A stretch of 11,546 nucleotides of DNA from Candidatus Nesterenkonia stercoripullorum (lineage in GTDB: Bacteria; Actinomycetota; Actinomycetes; Actinomycetales; Micrococcaceae): the NCBI GenBank assembly GCA_019114115.1, contig DXGD01000134.1:1-11546 (forward strand), read 5' to 3'. Made by a program: the position numbers and the translations under genes. Position 1 is the first letter of the stretch, and every line of letters begins with the position of its first letter. Positions 5,874 through 11,546 of the stretch are shown here, piece by piece. The notes beneath the pieces were generated by a model that was not told the origin of the DNA, did not search any database, and saw only the letters and a list, made by a program, of their open reading frames with translations.

Positions 5874-6926
5874 GTGTACTCGGGGTGGGTGTCGATATCG
5901 GTAGGCTGCAACAACACCTGCACCTTCTGCATCGTGCCCTCCCTTCGCGGCAAGGAACGTGATCGCCGGCCAGGAGACATCCTCGCCGAAGTCCAGGCGC
6001 TCGTCGACGACGGCGCCGTCGAGGTCACGCTGCTGGGTCAGAACGTGAACACCTACGGTGTCGAGTTCGGCGATCGGGGCGCCTTCGCCAAACTCCTGCG
6101 GGCCTGCGGCGAGATCCGCGGACTGGAGCGCGTGCGATTCACCAGCCCGCACCCGGCCTCGTTCACCGATGACGTCATCGAGGCGATGGCTGAGACGCCC
6201 AACGTCATGCCGCAGCTGCATATGCCGCTGCAGTCAGGATCCGACCGCGTCCTCAAAGCCATGCGACGCTCCTACCGTTCGAAGAAGTTCCTCGGCATCC
6301 TCGAAAGAGTTCGCGAGCGTATGCCCGAAGCGGCTGTGACCACAGACATCATCGTCGGTTTCCCCGGGGAGACGGAAGAAGACTTCCAGGCGACCCTCGA
6401 CGTCGTCGAAGCCTCCCGATTCGCTTCCGCCTTTACGTTCCAGTACTCGCCACGGCCAGGCACCCCCGCCGCGACCATGGACGAGCAAGTGCCCAAGCAC
6501 ATCGTCCAGGAACGTTTCGAACGGCTGGTGGCGCTGCAGGATCGCATCTGCGCCGAAGAGAACAGGCGCCTCGTCGGTACCCGTCAGGAGCTGTTGGTCG
6601 TCGCCGACTCCGGGTCGAAGAACTCCCGCACAGGCCGGCTCAGCGGCCGGGCCCCGGACAACCGCCTCGTGCACTTCTCAGTGCCCGAGGGTGCACCGGT
6701 GCCACGCCCGGGTGATTTCGTCAGCGTACCGATCACCGAGTCAGCAGGCTTCTACGCTGTCGCCGACCCGGCTGATGCCCGGCAGTACGCGGTGCGTCCC
6801 TCCGCCGCTGGCGATGCATGGGATAGGTCGCAGGCTGAATCCTGCGGGGTAGGCACGACCTCGGTCCCCGGTGATAAACCCGGCTCGGTGTCCCTCGGAA
6901 TGCCGGGCCTGCGGTCCGAGGCCTGA
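5874..6926 (+). CDS. MiaB C-terminal fragment (radical SAM and TRAM domains)
   Basis: Downstream of the stop, the first in-frame start codon is GTG 5874, giving up to 350 residues. GAGAGG (5866-5871) lies upstream but only 2 bases away, so efficient restart is doubtful. The radical SAM cluster motif is GCNNTCTFC (C183, C187, C190 in full-length numbering), followed by [18 protein letters not shown] and [15 protein letters not shown] segments. A TRAM RNA-binding domain follows near full-length residues 395-475. The extreme C-terminus (about 45 residues, Gly/Ser/Pro-rich) is not conserved-looking. Alone, this half lacks the auxiliary cluster domain. Confidence 0.6.
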   Translation: MYSGWVSISVGCNNTCTFCIVPSLRGKERDRRPGDILAEVQALVDDGAVEVTLLGQNVNTYGVEFGDRGAFAKLLRACGEIRGLERVRFTSPHPASFTDDVIEAMAETPNVMPQLHMPLQSGSDRVLKAMRRSYRSKKFLGILERVRERMPEAAVTTDIIVGFPGETEEDFQATLDVVEASRFASAFTFQYSPRPGTPAATMDEQVPKHIVQERFERLVALQDRICAEENRRLVGTRQELLVVADSGSKNSRTGRLSGRAPDNRLVHFSVPEGAPVPRPGDFVSVPITESAGFYAVADPADARQYAVRPSAAGDAWDRSQAESCGVGTTSVPGDKPGSVSLGMPGLRSEA

Positions 6927-7915
6927 TGGGCGTGCCCAGGCCCGGGGATGGCCCGCCCCCTCTGGTCGTCCTGTCCGGCGCTACTGCCACCGGCAAATCG
7001 GACCTTGCCATCTCCTTGGCCGAGCATCTTGACGGCGAGATCGTCAACGCGGATGCCATGCAGCTCTACCGCGGAATGGACATCGGCACAGCAAAGGTTC
7101 CGCCAGCAGAGCAGCGCGAGATCCCGCACCACCAGATCGACGTCCTGGACGTCACCCAAGAAGCCTCAGTCGCCCACTATCAGCGCAGCACCCGGGAGCT
7201 TGTCCCGCAGATCCGTGCGCGGGGCAGGACCCCCATCCTGGTCGGCGGGTCAGGCCTCTACGTCCGCGCGGCCATCGACACTATCGACTTCCCGCCTACG
7301 GACCCTGACCTTCGCGATCGGCTGACCACGCAACTCCGCCTCGAGGGTGCGGAAGCCCTGCGTGAGGAGCTGCGCAGAACAGACCCCTCCTCTGCAGAAT
7401 CGATTCGCGATGACCGGAGGCTGGTGCGCGCCTTAGAAGTCGTACGTCTCACGGGGAGGCCCTTCACGTCCTTCATGCCACAGCGCGAATATTGCCCCGT
7501 GATGGAGCCAGTGATTCAGCTGGGCCTGACCATGGACCGAGCAGTTCTGCACGAGCGCATCCGCCACCGAGTCCAGCACATGACACAGGCAGGACTCCTC
7601 GACGAGGTGCGCGAGCTGGACCAGCGTGGCCTGCGCGAAGGAATCACCGCGTCGAAGGCCATCGGCTATCAGCAGTTCCTCGCAGTGCTCGACGGGACCT
7701 CAACAGTTGCCGAAGCCGAGGAAGCCACCGCGACAGCCACGCGGAAACTTGCCCGGAAGCAGGAGACATGGTTCCGGGCGGACCCCAGAATTCACTGGAT
7801 CCCTGGCCCAGCACCGGAGAACAGCACCAACGGCACGTCCCTCCTTCAGCGCGCGCTCTCGGTCATCCGTCATGGGGAAGATCCGGGCGCGGATCAGCGT
7901 TCCGGACAGGTGTAG
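6926..7915 (+). CDS. miaA: tRNA dimethylallyltransferase MiaA
   Basis: A 329-residue enzyme that transfers a dimethylallyl group from DMAPP to N6 of A37 in tRNAs reading UNN codons, making the i6A that MiaB would modify further. Visible motifs: P-loop GATATGKS (18-25), NADAMQLYRGMDIGTAK (41-57) with the general-base Asp43, PHHQIDV (67-73), and GGSGLYVRA (106-114). DDRRLVRALEVVRLTGRPFT (about 161-180) and KAIGYQQF (244-251) mark the rest of the domain, and RKLARKQETWFR (272-283) is the conserved C-terminal helix. The ATG shares one base with the miaB TGA stop (TGATG), so it depends on termination of miaB translation. It looks intact, so i6A formation should persist even if miaB is broken. Confidence 0.96.
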   Translation: MGVPRPGDGPPPLVVLSGATATGKSDLAISLAEHLDGEIVNADAMQLYRGMDIGTAKVPPAEQREIPHHQIDVLDVTQEASVAHYQRSTRELVPQIRARGRTPILVGGSGLYVRAAIDTIDFPPTDPDLRDRLTTQLRLEGAEALREELRRTDPSSAESIRDDRRLVRALEVVRLTGRPFTSFMPQREYCPVMEPVIQLGLTMDRAVLHERIRHRVQHMTQAGLLDEVRELDQRGLREGITASKAIGYQQFLAVLDGTSTVAEAEEATATATRKLARKQETWFRADPRIHWIPGPAPENSTNGTSLLQRALSVIRHGEDPGADQRSGQV

Positions 7916-7959
7916 GCTCGAAGGCCGCACCTCCTCGCAGCGATCCGACTCAGAAAGTG

Positions 7960-8922
7960 ATGCCCGTGGTTCACCATCTCACCGCCCTGAATGACCTCAG
8001 CGGGGCAGCCGTGTCCAAGGCACACGCCACCGGCAATGATTTCGTCATGCTCATGGACCCGCGCGCCGAGTGGGAGCTCTCAGCAGAGCAGGTGGCAGCC
8101 CTCTGCGACCGGCACCTGGGCCTCGGCGCCGATGGGCTGATTCGGGCTGTACCTGCCCACCGTGCGAATGACCCCGAGGTATCCGCGCTGTTGACCGCGA
8201 ATCCTGAGCTGGCCAGCACAGACGTCGCGCCGGTGTGGTTCATGGACTATCGCAATGGGGACGGCAGCCTCGCCGAGATGTGCGGCAATGGTGTGCGAGC
8301 ATTCGCCCTGAGCCTCGAAGCCGAGGGCCTGCTGCAGCTCGACGCGGGAGAAGACGTCGTCATCGTGACGCGGGCGGGCACCAGGACGATTCGCAAAGTG
8401 GTCGGGGGGTACGCCGTGGGCATGGGAGTATGGGCCTTCATCGACCCTGAACTGGCGCAACAGGGTGCTTCTGACTCATTGGTCATGGCTGCCGGCATCG
8501 CGGATCCCCGGCCCGCATTGAGCATCTCCATGGGCAACCCCCACACCGTGGTCGCTCTGCCCGACATCGAAGCGCTGGATGCGGTGGACCTGCGAGAGAA
8601 GCCGACCGTCGACCCGGAGCCTCCCCATGGGACGAACGTGGAATTCGTCGTCCCTGCGGAGCCACTCGTCTCCGACGGCGTGGGGCGCGTTCACATGCGC
8701 GTCCACGAGCGTGGTGTGGGTGAGACGATGTCCTGCGGCACCGGTGCCTGCGCGGCGGCCGCCGCCGTCCGGGTATGGGCGGGGGAGGACGCCGTCTCGA
8801 CCTGGGACGTCGTCGTCCCCGGTGGGGAAGTGACCGTCCGTTTCCTTCCCCGTGCAGACGGCGCGGAAGAGGTCGAGCTTTCCGGGCCCGCCGAGCGGGT
8901 CATCGCAGGAACGCTGCAGTAG
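7960..8922 (+). CDS. dapF: Diaminopimelate epimerase
   Basis: DapF interconverts LL- and meso-diaminopimelate, supplying lysine and peptidoglycan cross-links. Both catalytic cysteines are seen: C108 in EMCGNGVRAFA and C259 in MSCGTGACAA. KAHATGNDFV (20-29), GLGADGLIRA (54-63), DYRNGDGS (96-103), MGNPHTVV (181-188) and RVHERGVGET (247-256 region) complete the family. At 320 residues it is longer than the usual 270-290; an insert near residues 66-90 accounts for much of this. The frame is open upstream to 7492, but that part overlaps miaA and lacks homology, so ATG 7960 is chosen; GTG 7957 is an alternative. A TAGGCT -10-like hexamer lies across the miaA stop (7913-7918), so it may have its own weak promoter. 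Confidence 0.93.
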   Translation: MPVVHHLTALNDLSGAAVSKAHATGNDFVMLMDPRAEWELSAEQVAALCDRHLGLGADGLIRAVPAHRANDPEVSALLTANPELASTDVAPVWFMDYRNGDGSLAEMCGNGVRAFALSLEAEGLLQLDAGEDVVIVTRAGTRTIRKVVGGYAVGMGVWAFIDPELAQQGASDSLVMAAGIADPRPALSISMGNPHTVVALPDIEALDAVDLREKPTVDPEPPHGTNVEFVVPAEPLVSDGVGRVHMRVHERGVGETMSCGTGACAAAAAVRVWAGEDAVSTWDVVVPGGEVTVRFLPRADGAEEVELSGPAERVIAGTLQ

Positions 8923-8936
8923 GAGGACGGCTATCA

Positions 8937-9491
8937 ATGGCTCCTCGCACGTGGACCAGCCTTGCCCAGAGCATATCGGCGGAGTTGGCCAGCTGGGCTC
9001 CCGCCACATCCAGCCAAGACGCGCGTCGGGAGGAATGCCTGGGGCTGCTGCAGAGGAATCAGGATGAAGCTCTCCGCAAAGGCGCCGCTGCCGAGCACGT
9101 GACAGCAAGCTGTTTCGTACTGTCCCCGCAGCACGACAAGGTGCTGTTGGCCTTGCATGGGAAGGCCGACAGGTGGCTGCAGCTGGGAGGGCACATTGAG
9201 CTCGCCGACGACGGCGCAGCGGCAGCCGCCCTGCGCGAAGCCACCGAAGAGAGCGGCGTGCCGGGAATCTCCTTGCTCAGCTCAGTTCCCGTGGACGTGG
9301 ATCTCCAGCGCCTGAGGGGCCGCTTCGGGGGATGCGCGGTGCACTGGGATATCGGTTTTCTAGCCGTTGCTGAGCACGCAGCAGAGCCCGTGGTCAGCGC
9401 CGAGAGCCACGATGTGAAGTGGTGGGCGCTCGGCGACGTGGAGCACGCTGACGCCGCCGTGGCGCAGAGACTTCACCGCGCACTCTCCTGA
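8937..9491 (+). CDS. Nudix hydrolase family protein
   Basis: A 184-residue Nudix-fold protein. The Nudix helix is LGGHIELADDGAAAAALREA (83-102) followed by TEESGV (103-108); the metal-binding REATEESG core is intact, while the first acidic position is Asp and the spacing is one residue longer than the textbook box, a variant common among actinobacterial Nudix proteins. Residues 55-72 (VTASCFVLSPQHDKVLLA) form the first strands. The substrate cannot be predicted; nucleoside diphosphate compounds are typical. AGGAGG (8921-8926) overlaps the dapF stop and is 10 bases before ATG 8937, which fixes this start over the longer open frame. The 3' end overlaps the convergent methyltransferase gene by 19 bases. 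Confidence 0.87.
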   Translation: MAPRTWTSLAQSISAELASWAPATSSQDARREECLGLLQRNQDEALRKGAAAEHVTASCFVLSPQHDKVLLALHGKADRWLQLGGHIELADDGAAAAALREATEESGVPGISLLSSVPVDVDLQRLRGRFGGCAVHWDIGFLAVAEHAAEPVVSAESHDVKWWALGDVEHADAAVAQRLHRALS

Positions 9492-10108
9492 GCTGCAGCG
9501 CGGCGCACTCGCAGCAGCCGGAAGCCCTTTGAGCTGTCCGCACGCTCGGCGCTGAAATCCTCTCCCACCGCGGCAAGCATCGATCCGATCCAGGTCAGGA
9601 GGGAATCGGCCCCGAGGTTCTTCTGCACGACAAGCCAGGCTTCGGCATTGGACTCAAGCCGCGGCAGCCACAGCTGCAGAAGCTCGTGGAGCGCCTGCTT
9701 TCCGACCCGGATCGGCGGGTTGGACCAGATCGTGTCGAAACGTACCCCCGTGGGGACGTCTTCGGGGGCCATGACCTGCACATTGGCCAGGCCGAATCGT
9801 TCGGCGTTGAGCCGGCACAGCTCCCTTGCCCGCTCATTGACGTCCACCGCCCAGACCGTGGCTTCCGGGGCACGCATCGCCAGGCTCAGCGTGAGCGGAC
9901 CCCACCCGCAACCGACATCCAGCAGATGGCCCGTCGGGGAAGGGTCGGGCACTTCGTTCAGCAGGATGGCAGTGCCCTTGTCCACTCCGTCGGGAGAGAA
10001 CACGCCGCCCGCAGTGGCCACGGTCAGCGACCGGCCTTCCAGCGTCACAGTGACGTCGCGCGGCGTATAGGGTCCGTCCGGAGAAGAGAAATAGTGCGAA
10101 GTGCTCAC
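9473..10108 (-). CDS. RsmC-like class I SAM-dependent methyltransferase
   Basis: A 211-residue methyltransferase resembling the catalytic half of 16S rRNA (guanine-N2) methyltransferase RsmC and RlmG. Features: FSPDGVDKGTAILL (37-50), typical of that group; SAM-binding motif I, LLDVGCGWGPLTLSLA (62-77); acidic motif WAVDVNERA (86-94); and catalytic SNPPIR (129-134), an N-methyltransferase signature. VQKNLGADS (161-169) and KGFRLLRVRRA (194-204) fit the family end. Substrate is inferred, since related proteins act on rRNA. The start is GTG (complement of 10106-10108); there is no useful Shine-Dalgarno site but a -10 at leaderless distance. It is the only minus-strand gene here and its stop lies inside the Nudix gene. 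Confidence 0.86.
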   Translation of the reverse strand: MSTSHYFSSPDGPYTPRDVTVTLEGRSLTVATAGGVFSPDGVDKGTAILLNEVPDPSPTGHLLDVGCGWGPLTLSLAMRAPEATVWAVDVNERARELCRLNAERFGLANVQVMAPEDVPTGVRFDTIWSNPPIRVGKQALHELLQLWLPRLESNAEAWLVVQKNLGADSLLTWIGSMLAAVGEDFSAERADSSKGFRLLRVRRAAAQESAR

Positions 10109-10114
10109 ACCTCG

Positions 10115-10120
10115 ATACTA
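10115..10120 (-). promoter_or_regulatory. Candidate -10 element (TAGTAT) for the rsmC-like gene, leaderless start
   Basis: On the minus strand TAGTAT is followed by six bases (CGAGGT) and then the GTG start codon, so transcription would begin at the first base of the start codon. This supports both the GTG choice and a leaderless mRNA. No good -35 is visible. Confidence 0.45.
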
Positions 10121-10149
10121 CCGATTCGTGTCCCCTGTAGGCCTCCAGC

Positions 10150-10155
10150 TATAAT
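10150..10155 (+). promoter_or_regulatory. Perfect TATAAT -10 element upstream of hflX
   Basis: A consensus TATAAT is unusual in this GC-rich sequence. The -35 region is weak (TTCGTG at 10125-10130, 19-base spacing). The predicted +1 is about 10162, the A of an ATG that opens the short leader frame, and 285 bases before the hflX ATG. It is divergent from the rsmC-like gene promoter 30 bases away. Confidence 0.55.
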
Positions 10156-10161
10156 TGCTGC

Positions 10162-10182
10162 ATGTGGATTTTCTTCATCTAG
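10162..10182 (+). CDS. Candidate six-residue leader peptide MWIFFI upstream of hflX
   Basis: ATG at 10162 follows TATAAT by exactly six bases, the position of a leaderless start. The frame reads MWIFFI, ends in TAG and is followed at once by in-frame TGA. All residues are hydrophobic, and the stretch is much richer in A and T than its surroundings. Short hydrophobic leader peptides control several ribosome-antibiotic resistance genes; IFFI recalls the IFVI stalling segment of the ErmC leader. This is a hypothesis from sequence only. Confidence 0.25.
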   Translation: MWIFFI

Positions 10183-10189
10183 TGAGCCC

Positions 10190-10450
10190 ATGAGCTCCGT
10201 CATCCTGTGCGCACCAGCTGAGACCGCGTCCGGTCGAGTCGCCCGACTCCCGGAAGGCGTTCACACTTCCGCTGTGCCGCACATCTCAAGCATCCACAGG
10301 CGAGCACCTCGCCCCATGACCCAGTCCCAGAGCACCGCGGCGCAGCGCCGTGTCAGTCAGAGCTGCGCGTGCCTGTCCGTCCGATGGCCCATAGGATGGG
10401 AACCTGCCGTCCGGGCGAGTTCCGGTGCCGGGACTCAGAGGAGAATATGA
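10190..10450 (+). CDS. Doubtful 86-codon frame overlapping the hflX start
   Basis: An open frame from ATG 10190 ends in TGA inside the hflX start (ATGA at 10447-10450), the same coupling used elsewhere in this window. The product is Ser-, Arg- and Pro-rich with no motif, signal or membrane segment that I recognise, and about 70% of its codons end in G or C, less than expected for a gene here. The frame is open far upstream as an antisense shadow of the methyltransferase gene, so chance is the likely explanation. Confidence 0.15.
   Translation: MSSVILCAPAETASGRVARLPEGVHTSAVPHISSIHRRAPRPMTQSQSTAAQRRVSQSCACLSVRWPIGWEPAVRASSGAGTQRRI
10392..10397 (+). promoter_or_regulatory. Candidate -10 element (TAGGAT) close to hflX
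   Basis: TAGGAT fits TANNNT and would start transcription near 10404, giving a short 43-base leader with the hflX ribosome binding site. No matching -35 is found at normal spacing. It offers a simple alternative to the long leader. Confidence 0.3.
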
Positions 10451-11546
10451 CCAACCAGAAAAATCACCACCCGTCCTCGGAGAATACAGAGGCCGTGGCG
10501 CCCGACGAGGACCATGCGCACCCCAGCGTGCCCGGCCAAGCGGCATCTGAGGAGACGCAGCAGGGCGTGGACGCTGCCATTGACCGTATCCTCGCGGCCG
10601 ATCGTGCCCGGGAACGTACCAGCGCATCGCGGTTCGTGGCCGACCAAGAGTTTCTCACCGAGACAGACAGCGGCTCCAATGGGGCCGCTCACCGCGCGGC
10701 ACGGCCCGGCCGTGCCGCCCTCTCGGGGCAAGCGCGTGAGCTCAGCAGCCAGGGCACAGAGCACAGCGGAGCCGACGGCGACCAGTACGACCTCTTCGAG
10801 CGTCGCTCGCTGCGTCGTGTCGACGGGCTGTCCACCGAGCTCGAGGACGTCACAGAGGTCGAGTACCGGCAGCTTCGCCTGGAGCGCGTCGTTCTGGCAG
10901 GGCTCTACAGCTCAGGTTCTTCAAGCGAGGCCGAGTACTCGCTGCGTGAGCTGGCTGCACTGGCAGAGACAGCGGGCTCCACGGTGCTCGACGGCTTCCT
11001 GCAACGCCGTACGACACCCGACCCGGGCACGTTCTTCGGCTCGGGAAAGGCTGAAGACATCCGCGAGGCTGTCAGTGAGCTCGGCGCCGACACTGTCGTC
11101 GTCGACTCGGAGCTCGCTCCGTCTCAACGGCGAGGCCTCGAGGACATCGTCAAGGTCAAAGTCATCGACAGGACCGGTCTGATCCTGGATATCTTCGCCC
11201 AGCATGCGCAGTCGAGGGAGGGCAAAGCACAGGTCGAACTGGCCCAGATGGAGTACATGCTGCCCCGTCTGCGTGGTTGGGGCGAGTCGCTGTCACGCCA
11301 GGCCGGCGGTCGCGTCGGCGCTGGCGGAGCAGGCATCGGCTCGCGCGGTCCCGGTGAGACGAAGATCGAGCTGGACCGTCGTCGCATCAACCAGCGCATG
11401 GCGCGGCTGCGCAAGGAGATCGCGGCGATGAAGCCGGCACGGGACGCCAAGCGTGCCAACCGCGTGCGCAACGCCGTACCTTCGGTGGCCATCGCCGGGT
11501 ACACCAACGCCGGGAAGTCCTCCCTGCTGAACCGGCTCACCGGGGC
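10447..11546 (+). CDS. hflX: GTPase HflX, N-terminal part (3' truncated by window edge)
   Basis: HflX is a ribosome-binding GTPase that splits stalled or stressed 70S ribosomes; homologues protect against macrolides and lincosamides in Listeria and mycobacteria. The frame is open from ATG 10447 to the window end (366 codons), with AGAGGAGA (10437-10444) before it. Residues 1 to about 140 are a polar extension, longer than in E. coli HflX. The HflX N-terminal domain follows: LERVVLAGL (145-153), GSGKAEDI, then VKVIDRTGLILDIFAQHAQS, KAQVELAQMEYMLPRLRG and a Gly-rich loop ending in GPGETKIELDRRRI. The GTPase G1 motif GYTNAGKS is at 351-358; the remaining G motifs lie beyond the window. hflX downstream of dapF is the usual actinobacterial order; here Nudix and the methyltransferase genes separate them. 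Confidence 0.95.
   Translation, partial: MTNQKNHHPSSENTEAVAPDEDHAHPSVPGQAASEETQQGVDAAIDRILAADRARERTSASRFVADQEFLTETDSGSNGAAHRAARPGRAALSGQARELSSQGTEHSGADGDQYDLFERRSLRRVDGLSTELEDVTEVEYRQLRLERVVLAGLYSSGSSSEAEYSLRELAALAETAGSTVLDGFLQRRTTPDPGTFFGSGKAEDIREAVSELGADTVVVDSELAPSQRRGLEDIVKVKVIDRTGLILDIFAQHAQSREGKAQVELAQMEYMLPRLRGWGESLSRQAGGRVGAGGAGIGSRGPGETKIELDRRRINQRMARLRKEIAAMKPARDAKRANRVRNAVPSVAIAGYTNAGKSSLLNRLTG

Larger units (their letters stand above)
5361..6926 (+). pseudogene. miaB: miaB, tRNA-2-methylthio-N6-dimethylallyladenosine synthase, interrupted by an in-frame TAG
   Basis: MiaB is a radical-SAM methylthiotransferase that converts i6A37 of tRNA to ms2i6A37. Both parts of the protein lie in the same reading frame, with TAG at 5817-5819 as codon 153 and no frameshift. 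Read through, it would be about 521 codons with every expected domain: UPF0004, radical SAM and TRAM. The residues on both sides of the stop (SDAEI, then [17 protein letters not shown]) follow the pattern of intact homologues, where I expect a Glu or Gln at this position, so one base change (GAG or CAG to TAG) is the simplest cause. No base loss and no decay elsewhere is visible, so the lesion is recent, is a sequence error, or is somehow read through. The last codons overlap miaA (TGATG), so the stop could also reduce miaA expression by polarity. Confidence 0.85.
10162..10446 (+). promoter_or_regulatory. Long structured 5' leader of hflX
   Basis: If transcription starts at 10162, hflX has a 285-base leader. 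It holds a hairpin CCGG-TC-GAGTC/GACTC-CCGG (10230-10253), a 6-bp stem CGGAAG/CTTCCG (10251-10271) that shares three bases with it, GGCGAG/CTCGCC with a 3-base loop (10299-10313), and CGCGGCG/CGCCGTG with one G-U pair (10336-10352). No U-tract follows any of them. A second promoter-like TAGGAT lies at 10392-10397, 50 bases before the hflX ATG. GC-rich DNA forms such stems by chance, so the regulatory reading is tentative. Confidence 0.35.

Noticed and set aside
7492..7959. A longer dapF reading frame beginning at 7492
   Set aside because: The extra 156 codons overlap miaA, are Arg/Pro/Ser-rich and show no family similarity; DapF homology starts just after 7960.
8775..8936. A longer Nudix frame beginning at 8775
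   Set aside because: It overlaps the conserved C-terminus of dapF, and AGGAGG before ATG 8937 marks the real start.
9480..9520. GCGCACTC direct repeat at the convergent end of the Nudix and methyltransferase genes
   Set aside because: Only 8 bases long and GC-rich, within coding sequence; likely chance, and no clear bidirectional terminator hairpin is formed.
10350..10397. A PafBC-type promoter for hflX (GTGTCAGTC at 10350 or CTGTCCGTC at 10373)
   Set aside because: The first has no TANNNT at the N8 distance and the second is 10 bases from TAGGAT, so neither has the required geometry.
1..11546. CRISPR arrays, insertion sequences, phage genes, tRNA or rRNA genes
   Set aside because: No spaced direct repeats, transposase motifs, tRNA-like cloverleaf or rRNA-like sequence was seen; all long stretches are explained by housekeeping genes.

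Overview
The window looks like a high-GC actinobacterial chromosome, probably from the order Micrococcales. This rests on gene order (ftsK-pgsA-cinA-clgR-[marR]-DUF3046-recA-recX-miaB-miaA-dapF-[nudix]-[rsmC-like]-hflX) and on protein sequence style; no genus can be named from sequence alone. It is a conserved housekeeping region with no insertion sequence, phage gene, CRISPR array, tRNA or rRNA seen.

Layout: (1) 1-1705, a co-directional block with the 3' end of ftsK, pgsA (ATGA overlap) and the cinA/pncC amidohydrolase domain. (2) 1706-2362, a 195-bp upstream region and clgR, closed by two strong hairpins (2368-2430). (3) 2506-3281, a MarR-family regulator with a probably leaderless start, coupled by ATGA to a DUF3046 protein. 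(4) 3282-5291, a 233-bp SOS/DNA-damage control region, then recA and recX. (5) 5310-6926, miaB, interrupted by an in-frame TAG at codon 153. (6) 6926-9491, miaA, dapF and a Nudix hydrolase. (7) 9473-10108 on the minus strand, an RsmC-like methyltransferase that converges on and overlaps the Nudix gene. (8) 10109-10446, a divergent regulatory region, followed by hflX, which runs off the window with its GTPase domain just begun.

Functionally the region joins chromosome segregation (FtsK), phospholipid synthesis (PgsA), NAD salvage (CinA domain), proteolysis control (ClgR), recombination and SOS (RecA/RecX), tRNA A37 modification (MiaA/MiaB), lysine and peptidoglycan precursor synthesis (DapF), rRNA modification (RsmC-like) and ribosome rescue (HflX).

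The observations most worth a second look are: the nonsense codon splitting miaB; a recA control region with both a LexA-like palindrome and a PafBC-type (RecA-NDp) promoter at exact spacing; a perfect TATAAT promoter upstream of hflX whose predicted first transcribed codon opens a six-residue peptide MWIFFI with tandem stops and a 285-nt structured leader, a possible antibiotic-responsive attenuator; and several other promoters that seem to make leaderless transcripts.
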